This document shows, piece by piece, positions 1-9,737 of a stretch of DNA of 64,000 bases. Source of the stretch: Salvator merianae. Lineage: Eukaryota; Chordata; Lepidosauria; Squamata; Teiidae. The notes under the pieces are model-generated. The model was not told the origin of the DNA. It did not search any database and saw nothing but the letters and a program-made list of their open reading frames with translations. The DNA is taken from NCBI GenBank assembly GCA_003586115.2, contig QVOM02000029.1, positions 23,993,348 through 24,057,347 of the forward strand, given 5' to 3'. Numbering within the stretch: position 1 is the first letter of the stretch; each line of letters opens with the position of its first letter. The translations under genes were made by a program, and so were the position numbers.

Positions 1-350
1 CCCGCCCGGCAGTGGCCGCGCTCCTCGCCCAGGCCTGCCCGGCGGCGGCTTCGATGGCCCTGCCTGCGCGCATGCGCGCTCGCTGGCTCCGCCCACACGC
101 ACGCCGGCAGGCCGGGCGACGAGCCCAGCTGCCGCGGGGCGACAAAGCGACGAGCACGTCTGTCGCCGGGCGGCCGGGGCGACGAGTGTGGCCGCCGCTG
201 GGCAGGCCGCCCGGGGCGACGAGCGCGGGCGCCCGGGGCGGAGAGCGAGGGCGCCGGTGGGCGGGGCCTTGGCTTCAATGGGCCGGACGCCCCGGAAAAC
301 GCGCCGCCCGGGGCGCTCCGCCCCCCCCGCCCCCCCTCGCTACGCCAGTG
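1..350. mobile_element. hAT-like non-autonomous element, right end only (cut by window start)
   Basis: This GC-rich, CpG-rich block ends in CGCTACGCCAGTG. The same terminus (TGCTACGCCAGTG) closes the complete element at 21866-22319, whose other end is CAGTGGCGTAGC, so this is the right half of a related copy whose left end lies outside the window. The following bases ATCATACA (351-358) would be the right target-site duplication if the family uses 8 bp, as the 21.9 kb copy does. Open frames here (for example 12-374) are compositional and rich in Arg, Pro and Gly; I do not regard them as genes. Confidence 0.6.
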
Positions 351-359
351 ATCATACAG

Positions 360-560
360 CTACTAAAAAGATGACAGCTAAAAAAAAAGTAAAAAAAACA
401 GAAGGAGGAGAAGAAGAAGGAGAAAAAGGAGAAAGGTAGTAAGACATAAAAACACTGCGAGGTTCAAAATTCTAAAAAACAAGTAAGCCTTTATTGAAAA
501 CACCACAAAAGGCAAAAAAAAATAAAAAAAAATACCCACTTTAGACAAAATAGTCCATTT
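360..560. repeat. Purine-rich and poly-A low-complexity tract
   Basis: This stretch holds A-runs, GGAGAAGAAG-type purine sequence and later A-runs interrupted by T. The frames it produces are Lys/Glu-rich on the plus strand and Leu/Phe-rich on the minus strand, purely from composition. No SINE head is visible next to the A-runs. Confidence 0.6.
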
Positions 561-731
561 GGACTGCAAACAGCTGGTTATCAATAAAAATGGTAAACAG
601 ATTCAATTTAGAGTGGGTATAGAGCTTCAGCTTCTTAAAGTAACAGTTAATTGGTGAAGAGAGAGGGGAGGGAGATAAAGTGGACCTACTTCTACCTTAA
701 TTCTGAGCTGGGGGATTTTGTCTACCAAGGA

Positions 732-1121
732 TTACACACATATCTCGTCCTCAGCCACAATGAAGTCCGCCTCAAGGAGCCTCCAGTCCAGTAAAGTGTC
801 CAGTCGGGGAAGCAGAACTGCATAAAACAGCAAGAGGGTGAATCTGTAGTTAGGCAAACCACAATTAAGCAAAGCTACCTCAGCTAAGGCAGTGGACAAT
901 GAAGACAAAGTTTGGCATGCAGACCCACTCTGGCTTGAAGTGGCATCTTGACTCGGCACGGCAGCAGTAGGATTTGAAGTAGAGGCAAATTCAAAAGTCC
1001 AGTTGCAGTGTTCTTGTGGGATTGAAGAGCAGCAAAGTAGAGGGTGGATCCAGGTACCAGAGACCATTTCATTCCATTTGTGGCTACTTGATCTGGGGTA
1101 ACTAATCCTAATTCTGGACAA
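732..1121 (-). other. Unassigned 129-codon open frame
   Basis: I do not recognise this frame. It has a Ser/Thr-rich middle and a C-terminal part rich in Leu with alternating charge (RLDTLLDWRLLEADF), somewhat more protein-like than the compositional frames nearby. No splice context, promoter or family motif is evident. It may be chance or a decayed transposon coding remnant. The surrounding 0.66-1.53 kb shows no recognised repeat. Confidence 0.15.
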
Positions 1122-1533
1122 AGAGGGGTGACTCTAACCTGAAACTCAGCCCAGGGCCAAAGAAGCCATATGTGGACAGTACTTTCCTATGGGGAAGGAG
1201 GGGAGAAGAACCACCTGAGTTTGGGACTGAGTGCAGAGGTGGAAATTTCCAAATGACCATCTTTTGGTGCCAGGCACATCCAGCTGCATATGTGTTGGAC
1301 AGGATGCAGTCACATCTGGCTATGCAAATGGAGGCGTGATGATCAATAGGAATTCAGACAATGAGGTAGCTCGCAAAGGACAAAAGCCAATCCATGGATA
1401 AACATCACCCTTCCTGCAAGATTGCCCAAATTCCTGCTGGAAGCATCCCATGATTTTCACACCTGAATTTTTACACAGCACACCTGGCCAGGACCCAAAA
1501 TAGTGTCCTGATAGTATACTTGATAGTGTTTTA

Positions 1534-1664
1534 GGCTGCAGGCAGATCTCACTTACTTATTCAGCTATATTTGGATATTCCGGAATAAAGCATGGATATG
1601 ACAGACTGTCCATGCTTTATTCTGGAATATACAAATAAGTGAAATAAGTGACGTCTGCAGAGAT
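1534..1664. mobile_element. Palindromic MITE, copy 1 (Harbinger-like termini)
   Basis: The left arm begins GGCTGCAGGCAGA and runs through CTATATTTGGATATTCCGG to AATAAAGCATGGATAT. The right arm returns as GTCCATGCTTTATTCTGG, ACAAATAAGTG and ACGTCTGCAG. The two arms form an imperfect hairpin of about 60 bp per side. The interior matches the elements at 41762-41891 and 55395-55536 (shared ATATTTGGATATTC and CATGGATAT), so it is a dispersed family. The terminal duplication is not clear in this copy. Confidence 0.65.
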
Positions 1665-2289
1665 GTACCAGAATGGGAAGTAAGTCTTTGTTGACCAGGA
1701 AGCCAGCAATTTCCTGTCTCAATTACATCTGGATTTGCCTTTAGTGGCAGGCAAATGGGAGGGGGAAGCAGGGATGCAGGAGGATTCTTCTGACTGCATT
1801 TTATTTCCAGGCTTGATATAAGATGGAGGCTGTGCTGCTCAGAGTTCCAGGGGCATTCTGGTCCATCTCTAGGCTTGTCATAAATTTCTTCTTTCTATAT
1901 ACCTTGGCATACCCTTGCAGAAGGCTTCTGTTGCACAGGCTGATATATTTTTCCACATATCAGCACCAAAAGCAGGTCATCTATCAGGAGGAAAGAGAGG
2001 GAAGCAATAATTTCCTCTGCTTTCTCTTTTCTCATCCCCTATACTCTTCTGCAGATGGCTTATGCCTAGCCAAAAATCGTATTGCACAAAGTTTGCCAAT
2101 TAAACAACAATTAATAACCCTGGTCTAGTATACATTTAAAACAGAAAAGCTGCAGTTAAAAATACAGTATCACAATAAAGACCACAGGGACACATTTAAA
2201 TTAAAAGGTTTCTAAAAATCTTGAGAAAGGAGTCAGCAAACAAATATCTACACATTATTGTCAAGTATGGAAAGAGTTACGTCAGGAAC
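1665..2289. other. No recognised feature
   Basis: I see no gene, tandem repeat or transposon terminus. The 101-codon frame at 1823-2128 shows no motif and looks like chance. Confidence 0.5.
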
Positions 2290-2292
2290 AAA

Positions 2293-3509
2293 GGCCACGG
2301 TTGGACACGGCAATTAATCAGTTTAAAGGTCGTCTTCACTTCCCGCTGGCCCGACATGATCTTGGCGTTCCGTAATTTTTAAGGATTAAATTGGCGAAAT
2401 GCGGATTACTTTGTCTTCGGATTTAATCAACTCTCAAGCCGTTCCAGATCGCTAGCGCACTTTACTTTGCGCTGTGGGCACGGGTAAAGCGATTATGTGA
2501 TCGAAAGGAGGTGACCTGCTTTTCCTTTTTTTCCCTTCCTCTGGTGGGGAAGAAAAGGATGGATCGTGGTTTGGAGATTTCCCTCTTTTTCCGGCTTTTG
2601 ATTTATTCTTTTTTTTTTTCCTGGGGAGGGGCAGGTTTGTTCCCAGAGAAGGGCGGGCGCAGAGTTGCGATTCTGCGTATACTTGTTTAGGATCAAGGGG
2701 ACCCGAAGCTCAGCGGAATTTTCTTCACAGAAAACGGGCAGGCTGAAGCGCAGATCGGGAAGCGCTTCTCAGAGCCATGAAGTCAAAACAGTCGATGTGA
2801 GGCCCTGGGAAGTGGGAAAGCGGGTCGTTGGAGAAGAGGGAGAGACGGGACGGAGTTACGAGGTTTGGATCTCTGTTAAGGTCACGCTCAAAAGCCAGGG
2901 GGAAATAGCGCGTGTCAGGACGACAGAGCAATGCAACTCGTCCGCCTGCCAATGTGTCTATATAAGAGTGCAAAGAAACGTCTGAACGACGCCAGACCCC
3001 GGGCTAATTAGCCGGATCCGGCGCAAAGCTTCTGTGTGTCTCCTCGGTTGCCAGTTCCTTTGAGTTCAAAGACAGGCTCGCTTCCGAATAAGTGCGTGGA
3101 CGACTGTACTAACTTGGCTACTCAGTGGTGCCCCCGCTGTCGGGCAGTAAGTTCAGTGAGACTCCCTCCACTGAAATAAGAAAGCTGTAGTGGGGAGGAG
3201 CAAATGACAAATACCTACTAGTAACACTGCCAAGTGAATTCAGGTTCTGAAGCAGCAGCGGGGGACCTACAGAGAGCAGAGCTTTACTTTCCCGCCCCTG
3301 TGACATCAAGGTTTCAACATTGGGACTGCAGCCAATCACTGACTGCATCGGGAGGGGAATTTGACGAGGGGTGGAGGCAGAAAGTGTATTGCCAAGCACA
3401 GCAAATACCAGTGTGGGAACGAGCAAGTATGAATTGACTCCGTGTGAAGACGAAGTCACTGCGTTTACTCTTCTGAAATGGATTATACTGACGATGTCCG
3501 ACCGCGGCC
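2293..3509. mobile_element. ~1.2 kb TIR element, copy 1 (PIF/Harbinger-like, non-autonomous)
   Basis: The left terminus GGCCACGGTTGGACA and the right terminus TGTCCGACCGCGGCC are inverted repeats. AAA flanks both sides (2290-2292 and 3510-3512), and the wider context is CAAAG on both sides. The element is collinear with a second copy at 53615-54778 through two separated blocks. The 5' block contains CCCGCTGGCCCGACATGATC and GGATTTAAT. The 3' block contains GGAGCAAATG, GGGACTGCAGCCAATCACTG and GGGGTGGAGGCAGAAA. No transposase frame is present. This copy keeps many CpGs that the other has lost, which suggests it is younger. A TATA-like box, TATATAAGAG, lies inside at about 2958-2967. The superfamily call rests on the 3-bp A/T duplication and GG termini only. 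Confidence 0.7.
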
Positions 3510-3551
3510 AAAGAGTCACAATGAGTCAGCATTTCTTGACTCAGAGATTTA

Positions 3552-3832
3552 TGATGTTGTTTATATAACTCTAACTGACAGTTGATGACAGTTGATGACG
3601 TCATTTGGAATGTTCATATCTTGTGTGTGTGCTGTATAAGAAAGACAGTTAGTGCTTGTTTGACTAGTGAGGTAGAAGGAGTAAGAGAGTTTTTCTCTCT
3701 CTGTAGATAACTGTAAATAAAGTTTATTAAATGAAAGTATCTAGTCTCTAGATTTATTTGTCTATCTGACTACTAGCTGAGCTTAACTAGTGATCTGACT
3801 CCAGGCCAAATTCCGCTATATACTCCCTGACA
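3552..3832 (+). repeat. Possible solo LTR
   Basis: The segment has the order expected of a long terminal repeat. It begins near TGTTGTTTATATAAC and carries a two-copy 10-bp repeat (GACAGTTGAT) running into a perfect CRE palindrome TGACGTCA (3596-3603). It then has a TATAAG box (3635-3640), a polyadenylation signal AATAAAG about 80 nt downstream (3716-3722), and a TACTCCCTGACA end. No primer-binding site, polypurine tract or internal coding region is next to it, so it would be a solo LTR. I could not find a convincing 4-6 bp target duplication, so both the boundaries and the identity are tentative. Confidence 0.35.
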
Positions 3833-4129
3833 ATTCTCTCTGTTTCTGACCATGGCTGCATATAGCTGGAGCAAGCTCCAAACAGGATGCAGAAGTAGAA
3901 TCCATCCTTTGGTCCCTGGGTCCTCTGTCAGTGACATTTACACACTGTCATTGAGCTCTAGCTTTCATTCATTCACTCATGCTGAAAGAATTGTGGAAGG
4001 AGATTTCACTTCAATGGAAATAAGAGCTGCTTATGATACTTCAGAGATGTGCATGCTCTCACCAGGTTTGTGGAGGTGGTCCATGTGATGCTATGATACT
4101 AGTACCATGCCAACTTACGACATATGTAT

Positions 4130-4130
<1 letters not shown>

Positions 4131-4163
<33 letters not shown>
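4131..4163. repeat. (CA)n microsatellite
   Basis: An uninterrupted dinucleotide CA run of about 33 bp. Confidence 0.95.
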
Positions 4164-4165
<2 letters not shown>

Positions 4166-5150
4166 TATTGTGCAAATCATGTCCTGATTGCTTTTCCCTC
4201 TGAAAAATGTTCCTTCTCTGTCACTGAATGATTTCTTCTTTTCTCATTCCCCGTCTTCAACACTTATTGCCACCAGATTAAAATAGAACACTCACTGATA
4301 ATAATCTCATATATTACAGGTTTTCTTTGGAGTGCAAGCTCTTCATTTTCCCTTTCTGAATGGTTTGGAAGACCAAGACTCTTTTTGCACTTCCCATATC
4401 TATGGAACAAGAAGGGGTCTATGGGCCTTCCCATGTTGTATGGGATGTAGGAGGACCTGTCCTCCTTAGTATGCTCCATCTGCACAGAAAGACTGCATCA
4501 TAGACAGGGGACTAGGCCAGTACTGAGCAGCCTGCCTTGTAATAAGATAGCCTCCATAAGTGCAATAGTGAGGCAACATTCAATTCAAATGCTTTGCGCC
4601 ACTGCATTAACCACTACCATGTCTTGCATCTTCACTTAAAGAAGAGGCAGTAAAGTGATGCAACTAGTGACATTTCAGTAGCAGACATTCAGGTTTTTAT
4701 CTTCTCCTTTTGACACACATAGACCACTACCATGAAAAATCAGGTCTGCCTTTATGTATAGCTATCACTCTTCATCAACGTAATTATTTATTATACTTTA
4801 TTATCTAGTTATACATTTGGTGCCCCCAAAGCCCTCAGGTAAGGGCTGATATATATTTGAGGACTGATGTATATTTTGTGTAGATCATAACTGCATTTTA
4901 TCAAAATAGATTGTAAAACTTCAAATATCAAACATTAAACTTCTCTTTTCTATATTCAGAATTTTTCTACATACTTGCCTACTTTTTTCTTGCATGCTTG
5001 CTTGTTTACTTTTTTCTGTTTGTTACTGGAGGCATCAAAGTGAAAGAATATGCCAGAATCATAATACTAAGAAGAACCTAGTAGACATGGCTAGTGCTGT
5101 GCTTAAGAAACCAAAAGCTTGTGCTATAATAAACCACATTTTCCCCAAAA
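4164..5150. other. Mostly unrecognised; possible L2-type tail at about 4780-4850
   Basis: I recognise no gene here. On the minus strand, about 4850-4780 reads like a worn L2 3' tail (CTGAGGGCTTTGGGGGCACC followed by A/T-rich tetranucleotides). That is a weak resemblance. The rest shows nothing I can name. Confidence 0.25.
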
Positions 5151-5159
5151 GTAAGGCTG

Positions 5160-6030
5160 TGCTGTTAGTGTGGTATAGGAAAGGGTATAGGGGCCTCCCC
5201 TGTGCACACTGTTGCAGGATGAGGGAGGCCCTGTCCCCTCCTAATACATTCTGTCCACACAAGATGGAGCATGACCATGCAAGGTCCCAAAATGACACTC
5301 TAGTTTGGTTTACTGGTAGACCTCAATGTCTACCAGTACACCAGGGGAAACTCATTTCCCAGGAGATCCAGAGGTCAGGAACTTTCATTCCCGGCCTTTG
5401 GAGCATTTGGAATCCCCCACACCAGTTCTGAAGCTGGCATAAGCTTTGAAGCTGTCATGGAAGCTGGCACAGAATAGGCTGTCCCAGTGTGGATGGTTCC
5501 TTGACATAAGGACCCCATCCCAGCTTGGGATAGATTGTGTATCCCGGTAAGTGCCCTGTAGCGGGATAGCTCAGATAAGTGTGGAAATGGGATATCAGTC
5601 ATCTAGGCCAGTTCTGCACAGTCTGCAATAGTCCATGTTGTGCTGGCCTGGTTCAAACAATCAGTCCCATAGTGGACTGGGTTCCCCCTCAGCCATGCCA
5701 CTGGGCATACACGTTGCAGGCAACCCATACCAGTCCATCTTCAGAGGCCAAGATCTAAAGTTTCTAGCCTCCAATGTTGCTGGACAAGGCTATTTGGCAC
5801 CTAGAGATGACAGCCAAGCATCCAGAAATGGCATGCTTCCAGCAAAATGGCACTGGACATGGTATAGTGGTCCAAGGCCCATATGCTGCCCATATGCAGA
5901 ACACAGGCACTGCTTGGACCACTTACATGCAGTTCATGTTTGGCACAGACTACTACACCATTTTCACACCATAGCCTGCTCCAAAGCCCTGTCCTGTGCA
6001 GATGGTCTAGCTTTCATGTGGATCAATCTA
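5160..6030. repeat. Dispersed unclassified repeat, family B, copy 1
   Basis: Short phrases recur at other loci in the window. GAACTTTCATTCC followed by GGCC (about 5379) recurs near 45590. The combinations of 'ACCAGTACACCAGGGG' with 'CATATGCAGAACACAGGCAC' and of 'GGACCACTTACATG' with a TACTACACC-like end resemble segments at 18.3-19.3, 37.6-38.2, 40.9-41.2, 45.3-45.8, 56.1-56.7 and 60.2-60.5 kb. The pattern suggests old, heavily diverged non-autonomous DNA elements with internal inverted symmetry. The ends are not defined. Confidence 0.35.
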
Positions 6031-6039
6031 TTGACTTAG

Positions 6040-7220
6040 TGTGGATGCAGTCCTAGTTCCTAATGGTTATAAAACCAGTATTTTAGCTAATATCTGATCT
6101 TAACAATGGTGGCTAATGAAGCAGAAGTGGTGGGGTAGTGAGGAACAAGTCTAGTGCCAACTGACATGAAAAGTTTCCTTGCACCACCTCATGAGCTGAT
6201 TTGTAGCACACCAGAATACAATTCAGATCAACCAGAGGAGGTCAAAAGCACAATGCCATTTTCTATTCTGCCACCCATTAACACAGTTTTGTCCTTTATT
6301 ACTGGATACTAGATTCTTGGTTTCCAGTGGTTATCTGTAAATCATTCTTTTCAGTTTATAAGTGGTTCTGCTGATATTTAGCAGCATGAGAAAAGATCCA
6401 TTATATGTAACACAGTCGCACAAATACAATTTGTGGTTGCACTTGGAAATAGAAGTAAACAGATCAAAACAAAAGCCTTGTCAGGAAACAAAAGCTTTAA
6501 GGACAGATTTTCAGAAGAAACTATGATGGATCAAGTAAGGTAATGAGATGGAACCAAAGCAAGGAGAAACCGTGAATGAAATAGGACATGCAAACTTGGA
6601 AAGCTGTAGAGCGCACCAGTGATGCATTCAGGTTAGCATTGTTTACTCAGAATAGAATAACTACAGAGTTTGAAGTAGAGACCACCCTAGTTCTACCAGA
6701 AGCTACTGAGGATTGGATCTTGTACCTTCTGAATGCAAAGCAGATGCTCTTTTAAATGGTGCCTTTCAGAAAACGTTCTACAGATTTATCACTGGATTTA
6801 CCAAGGTAGCAGTTATAGATGTACTTATTTATAGATGCAATCAGCCCAGAAGGAAATTGTGTACTGAGGGACATTCACAGAAGTTAATAGGTTATTTAGT
6901 TTCCTGAAGAAATTAAAAGAATAATTTTAATAGAAGTGATTACTTTAGAAAAAACAAAAAAAACCTGAAATAGGAAATTTAGAAAAAAAAGAGTAACCAG
7001 ATAAATATAAGTGACAGGTTATCAGAGTCACAACAATTAGGAAGGGACACTAAAATCTACGGAATGTGGATGAGGTAAGTGAAGCGAGTAGCACTGTACT
7101 GAGATTCTGGATAGGAATAAATATCATCAGTGACAAATTCAGTTCACCAAAAGGCACAGGACTGTTTGAAAAAGAGGTACATCATATAATGGTCCAGAGA
7201 TCACACACCAGGTCCTTTAA
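6040..7220. other. No recognised feature
   Basis: I see no convincing gene or repeat, only short poly-A stretches near 6955. The two 64-codon frames at 6713 and 7066 show no motif. Confidence 0.5.
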
Positions 7221-7560
7221 AAAAGGGGTATTTTCATATTTTCCACCTTGGAATGGTTGAATCTGACCATTCTAAGGGCAGCAGTCCCTATGGTGCCGCG
7301 GCCATCTGCACTGTGAGGACCGGAACAGATGCCGGATGCCTGCCATGACAGCAGCCATGGAAACTTCTAGCCACTGCCATGGTGACTGGGAATATGCCAC
7401 GTGACTGTGCAGCTATGCCACAGCACAGCCTGCAACATTCACACCAGGAAGTAGGTGCAAACCCTGCTTACTGGGAACAGTCCAGCTACTCCTAGTACAG
7501 CTGTGGACAACAATTTTGTAATCCACAGCTAATAGCAATCAGGGCTCACATTCCCAGATG
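7221..7560. mobile_element. Family C TIR element, copy 1 (degraded)
   Basis: The interior matches the better preserved copies at 24674-25047, 49129-49565 and 62592-63023. It carries a GACAGCAGCCATGG block, a GCCACGTGACTGTGCAGCT-like block, and a stretch where ATTCACACC is followed by a GAAGTAGGTGCAAA variant. It then has CAGCTGTGGA, a TTGTAATCCACAGCT hairpin and a CAATCAGG end. Left end GGGGTATTTTCATATTTTCC resembles the family terminus. The right end is worn. Confidence 0.55.
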
Positions 7561-8383
7561 CCAGTGATCAGCTGGACTTTCTTCATATTTAGAGGCCATT
7601 AAAAAGAACGTAGTGACAGGGATAGAAAAAAAAGGTATGAGCAAGTGTTTCTTGCTGTCACTAGATGATAATAAAAGCTAGTGTCATGTAGTGAAGATCT
7701 GAATTGACTTGGCAACCTGAACTAGTTTGAGTCACCAAATTGATCTATTTTCTGACTATTGTGGTGTCTGCATTTAGCATTACTTAGCCACAGCAAGAAA
7801 TATCTTTAGTATCGATTGTCATTACTTTTATTTTTCATGGCTTTCTGGGAAAAGAAAACCCAGGTGGACATTGGTATTTGGAGCATAGCACCATCCTAAG
7901 AACATAAGAAGTGTTCCACTGAATTGGGCACATGGCTCATCAAGTTCAGTAGTCTGCTCTCACAACAGCCAACCAGCTGCACAAGGAGACCCCATCCACC
8001 GTGTCCACAAGAGGTATATTTTATACACCTCTGTAATGTCTCATCTCCTTTCTAGACCAAAAAGCCTGAGGATTTTGCAACTTTCCCTTGTACAGAAGCT
8101 CTTTCAGCCCATTCATCATCTTAATTGCTAATCTCTGAACCTTCTCCAACTCTTCTATATACCTTTTGAGATATGAAAACCCAAACTGCATACATTATTC
8201 TTAATAGTCGCACACTATATATTGATATATGTAAAGGCCTTCTAAAAGTAGCATCTCCATTTTCAATACCATGTACAACATATATATATGCACAACACTT
8301 TCATTCAACTATCTAAATTACTCCCAGCTCTCTTTCCTGATCAGTCACAGTCAGTTCTGATCTTACTAGTATATATAGCTATG

Positions 8384-8689
8384 TCTCTACTTACCTGATA
8401 AGGTGTTCAGTAAAGCACCTTAAGCTGCCTCCTCTCCATTTGTGACAGCAGTAGGTGCCTTATGGCTATTATGCTGCCCCATTACTGAGTGTGATTGTTG
8501 TCAAAGCCACCTTTCTCTGAAGACGTGATTTTGCTGCCCTCAATGGAGGTGTTTCATAGGGCCACTTTGAATAACACCTTCTCTCTTGAAAGTTGAGATG
8601 AAGAGGAATAATTTTAAGTAGCAGTTGAGGATCCTCTTCCACCCCATTCACACAAAGAAGTCATCACTGTTTTCAAAAGGATACATGGC
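8384..8689. other. Unclassified insertion inside the CR1-type LINE
   Basis: The LINE sequence is interrupted here by about 306 bp that does not read as CR1. The pentamer CTATG occurs immediately on both sides (8379-8383 and 8690-8694), consistent with a 5-bp target duplication. No terminal inverted repeat, TG...CA ends or poly-A is obvious. Confidence 0.3.
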
Positions 8690-8703
8690 CTATGAGTAGT
8701 TAG

Positions 8704-9063
8704 TAGGGATGTGCAGATTTCAATTCACATTCGAAAATTCATAGAAAATTTCATTTTTGCAATTTCTTTGCATCAAAACAAAAAATGATGTTTTTTTTGC
8801 ATTTACAGTTTTCAATTGAAAATGAAAAAGCCTGCTTCTTTTGTGAAAATGAAATTTGTCTAATTTTTGCATTTTTCACATTTTTCACTGTGCTTAAATC
8901 ATGAAAATGGCATATTCAATGGCATTTTCTATAGGGAAACATTGCAAAAAATGCAAAAAGAATGCAAAAAATACATTTTTTGACAGCAAAATTTGCTGAT
9001 GAAGCGAAAATGCAGATTTCCGTTTTGAAAATGAATCAATCTTTTTTTTCATGCACATCCTTT
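8704..9063. mobile_element. hAT-like MITE, AT-rich, with 8-bp target duplication
   Basis: The element begins TAGGGATGTGCAGATTT and ends ATGCACATCC plus TTT, giving short terminal inverted repeats of the TAGGGATG type seen in hAT/Ac-like elements. A perfect 8-bp direct repeat, GTAGTTAG, flanks it at 8696-8703 and 9064-9071. The interior is A/T-rich and quasi-palindromic, with runs such as GAAAATTTCATTTTTGC and TGCAAAAAATGC. It has no coding capacity. Left-end fragments of the same type appear at 18848 and 53433. Confidence 0.8.
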
Positions 9064-9181
9064 GTAGTTAGGATTTTAGCTCCAATATGCTTCACTTTAC
9101 ATTTGTTTGTATTGAACAGCATCTCCCACTTTAATATCCAGCTCCCAAATGAGCAGACATCACTTTGGAACTTGCTGCAGT

Positions 9182-9737
9182 TAGGGGGGTGCACGAAGTT
9201 TCGTGCCACTCGAATTTTCATCGAATTTCATGATTTGGTTCCCTTCGCATCGAATGCGAAGGGCAAGAAAGATCACGAAATGCGAATTGCAAAGGTCCCT
9301 CAATTTTTGATGCATTTCAGGACCTTCGCATTTTGCCGCTGTCTCATTCCCCTAGGCGCGCGCTGACAGTCTAGGGGAAATGAGAGACAGCGAGCGGGAG
9401 AGGAGGGAAATCAACGCGCAGGGAATCCCTCCCTGCACGTTGATTTCCCTTGTCTCCCGCTGGCTGCCTGATTTGCCCTACTCTGTCAGCGCGCACGCTG
9501 ACAGAGTAGGCTGAATCAGACAGCGAGAGGAGAGGAGGGAAATCAGCGCAAAGGAAGGAAATCCCTTCCTTTCGTTGATTTCCCTCGTCTCCCGCTGGCT
9601 TCCGGTCGCGGCGAAAATGTTTGCCGCGAAGATGAAGGGCTTCATTTTCGCACATATTTTTTCATGCGAAAACGAAGCCCCTTAGCTTCGCAGGAATACA
9701 AAGCGAAAGAGGAAAAGTGCCTTCGTGCACACCCCTA
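9182..9737. mobile_element. hAT-like MITE, 556 bp, with near-perfect 8-bp duplication
   Basis: The left end TAGGGGGGTGCACGAAG and the right end CTTCGTGCACACCCCTA are inverted repeats. Flanks GCTGCAGT (9174-9181) and GTTGCAGT (9738-9745) match at 7 of 8 positions. Inside, GACAGTCTAGGGG, TCCCTCCCTGC and GAGAGGAGGGAAATCA-type blocks recur in mirror and direct form around 9370-9600, giving a strongly palindromic, CpG-retaining interior. The 94-codon minus-strand frame at 9371-9655 is a product of this repetition and not a gene. It inserted into the CR1-type LINE. Confidence 0.8.

Noticed and set aside
1..350. CpG island promoter of a nearby gene
   Set aside because: The block ends in the same terminal repeat as the hAT-like element at 21.9 kb, which explains the GC content without a promoter.
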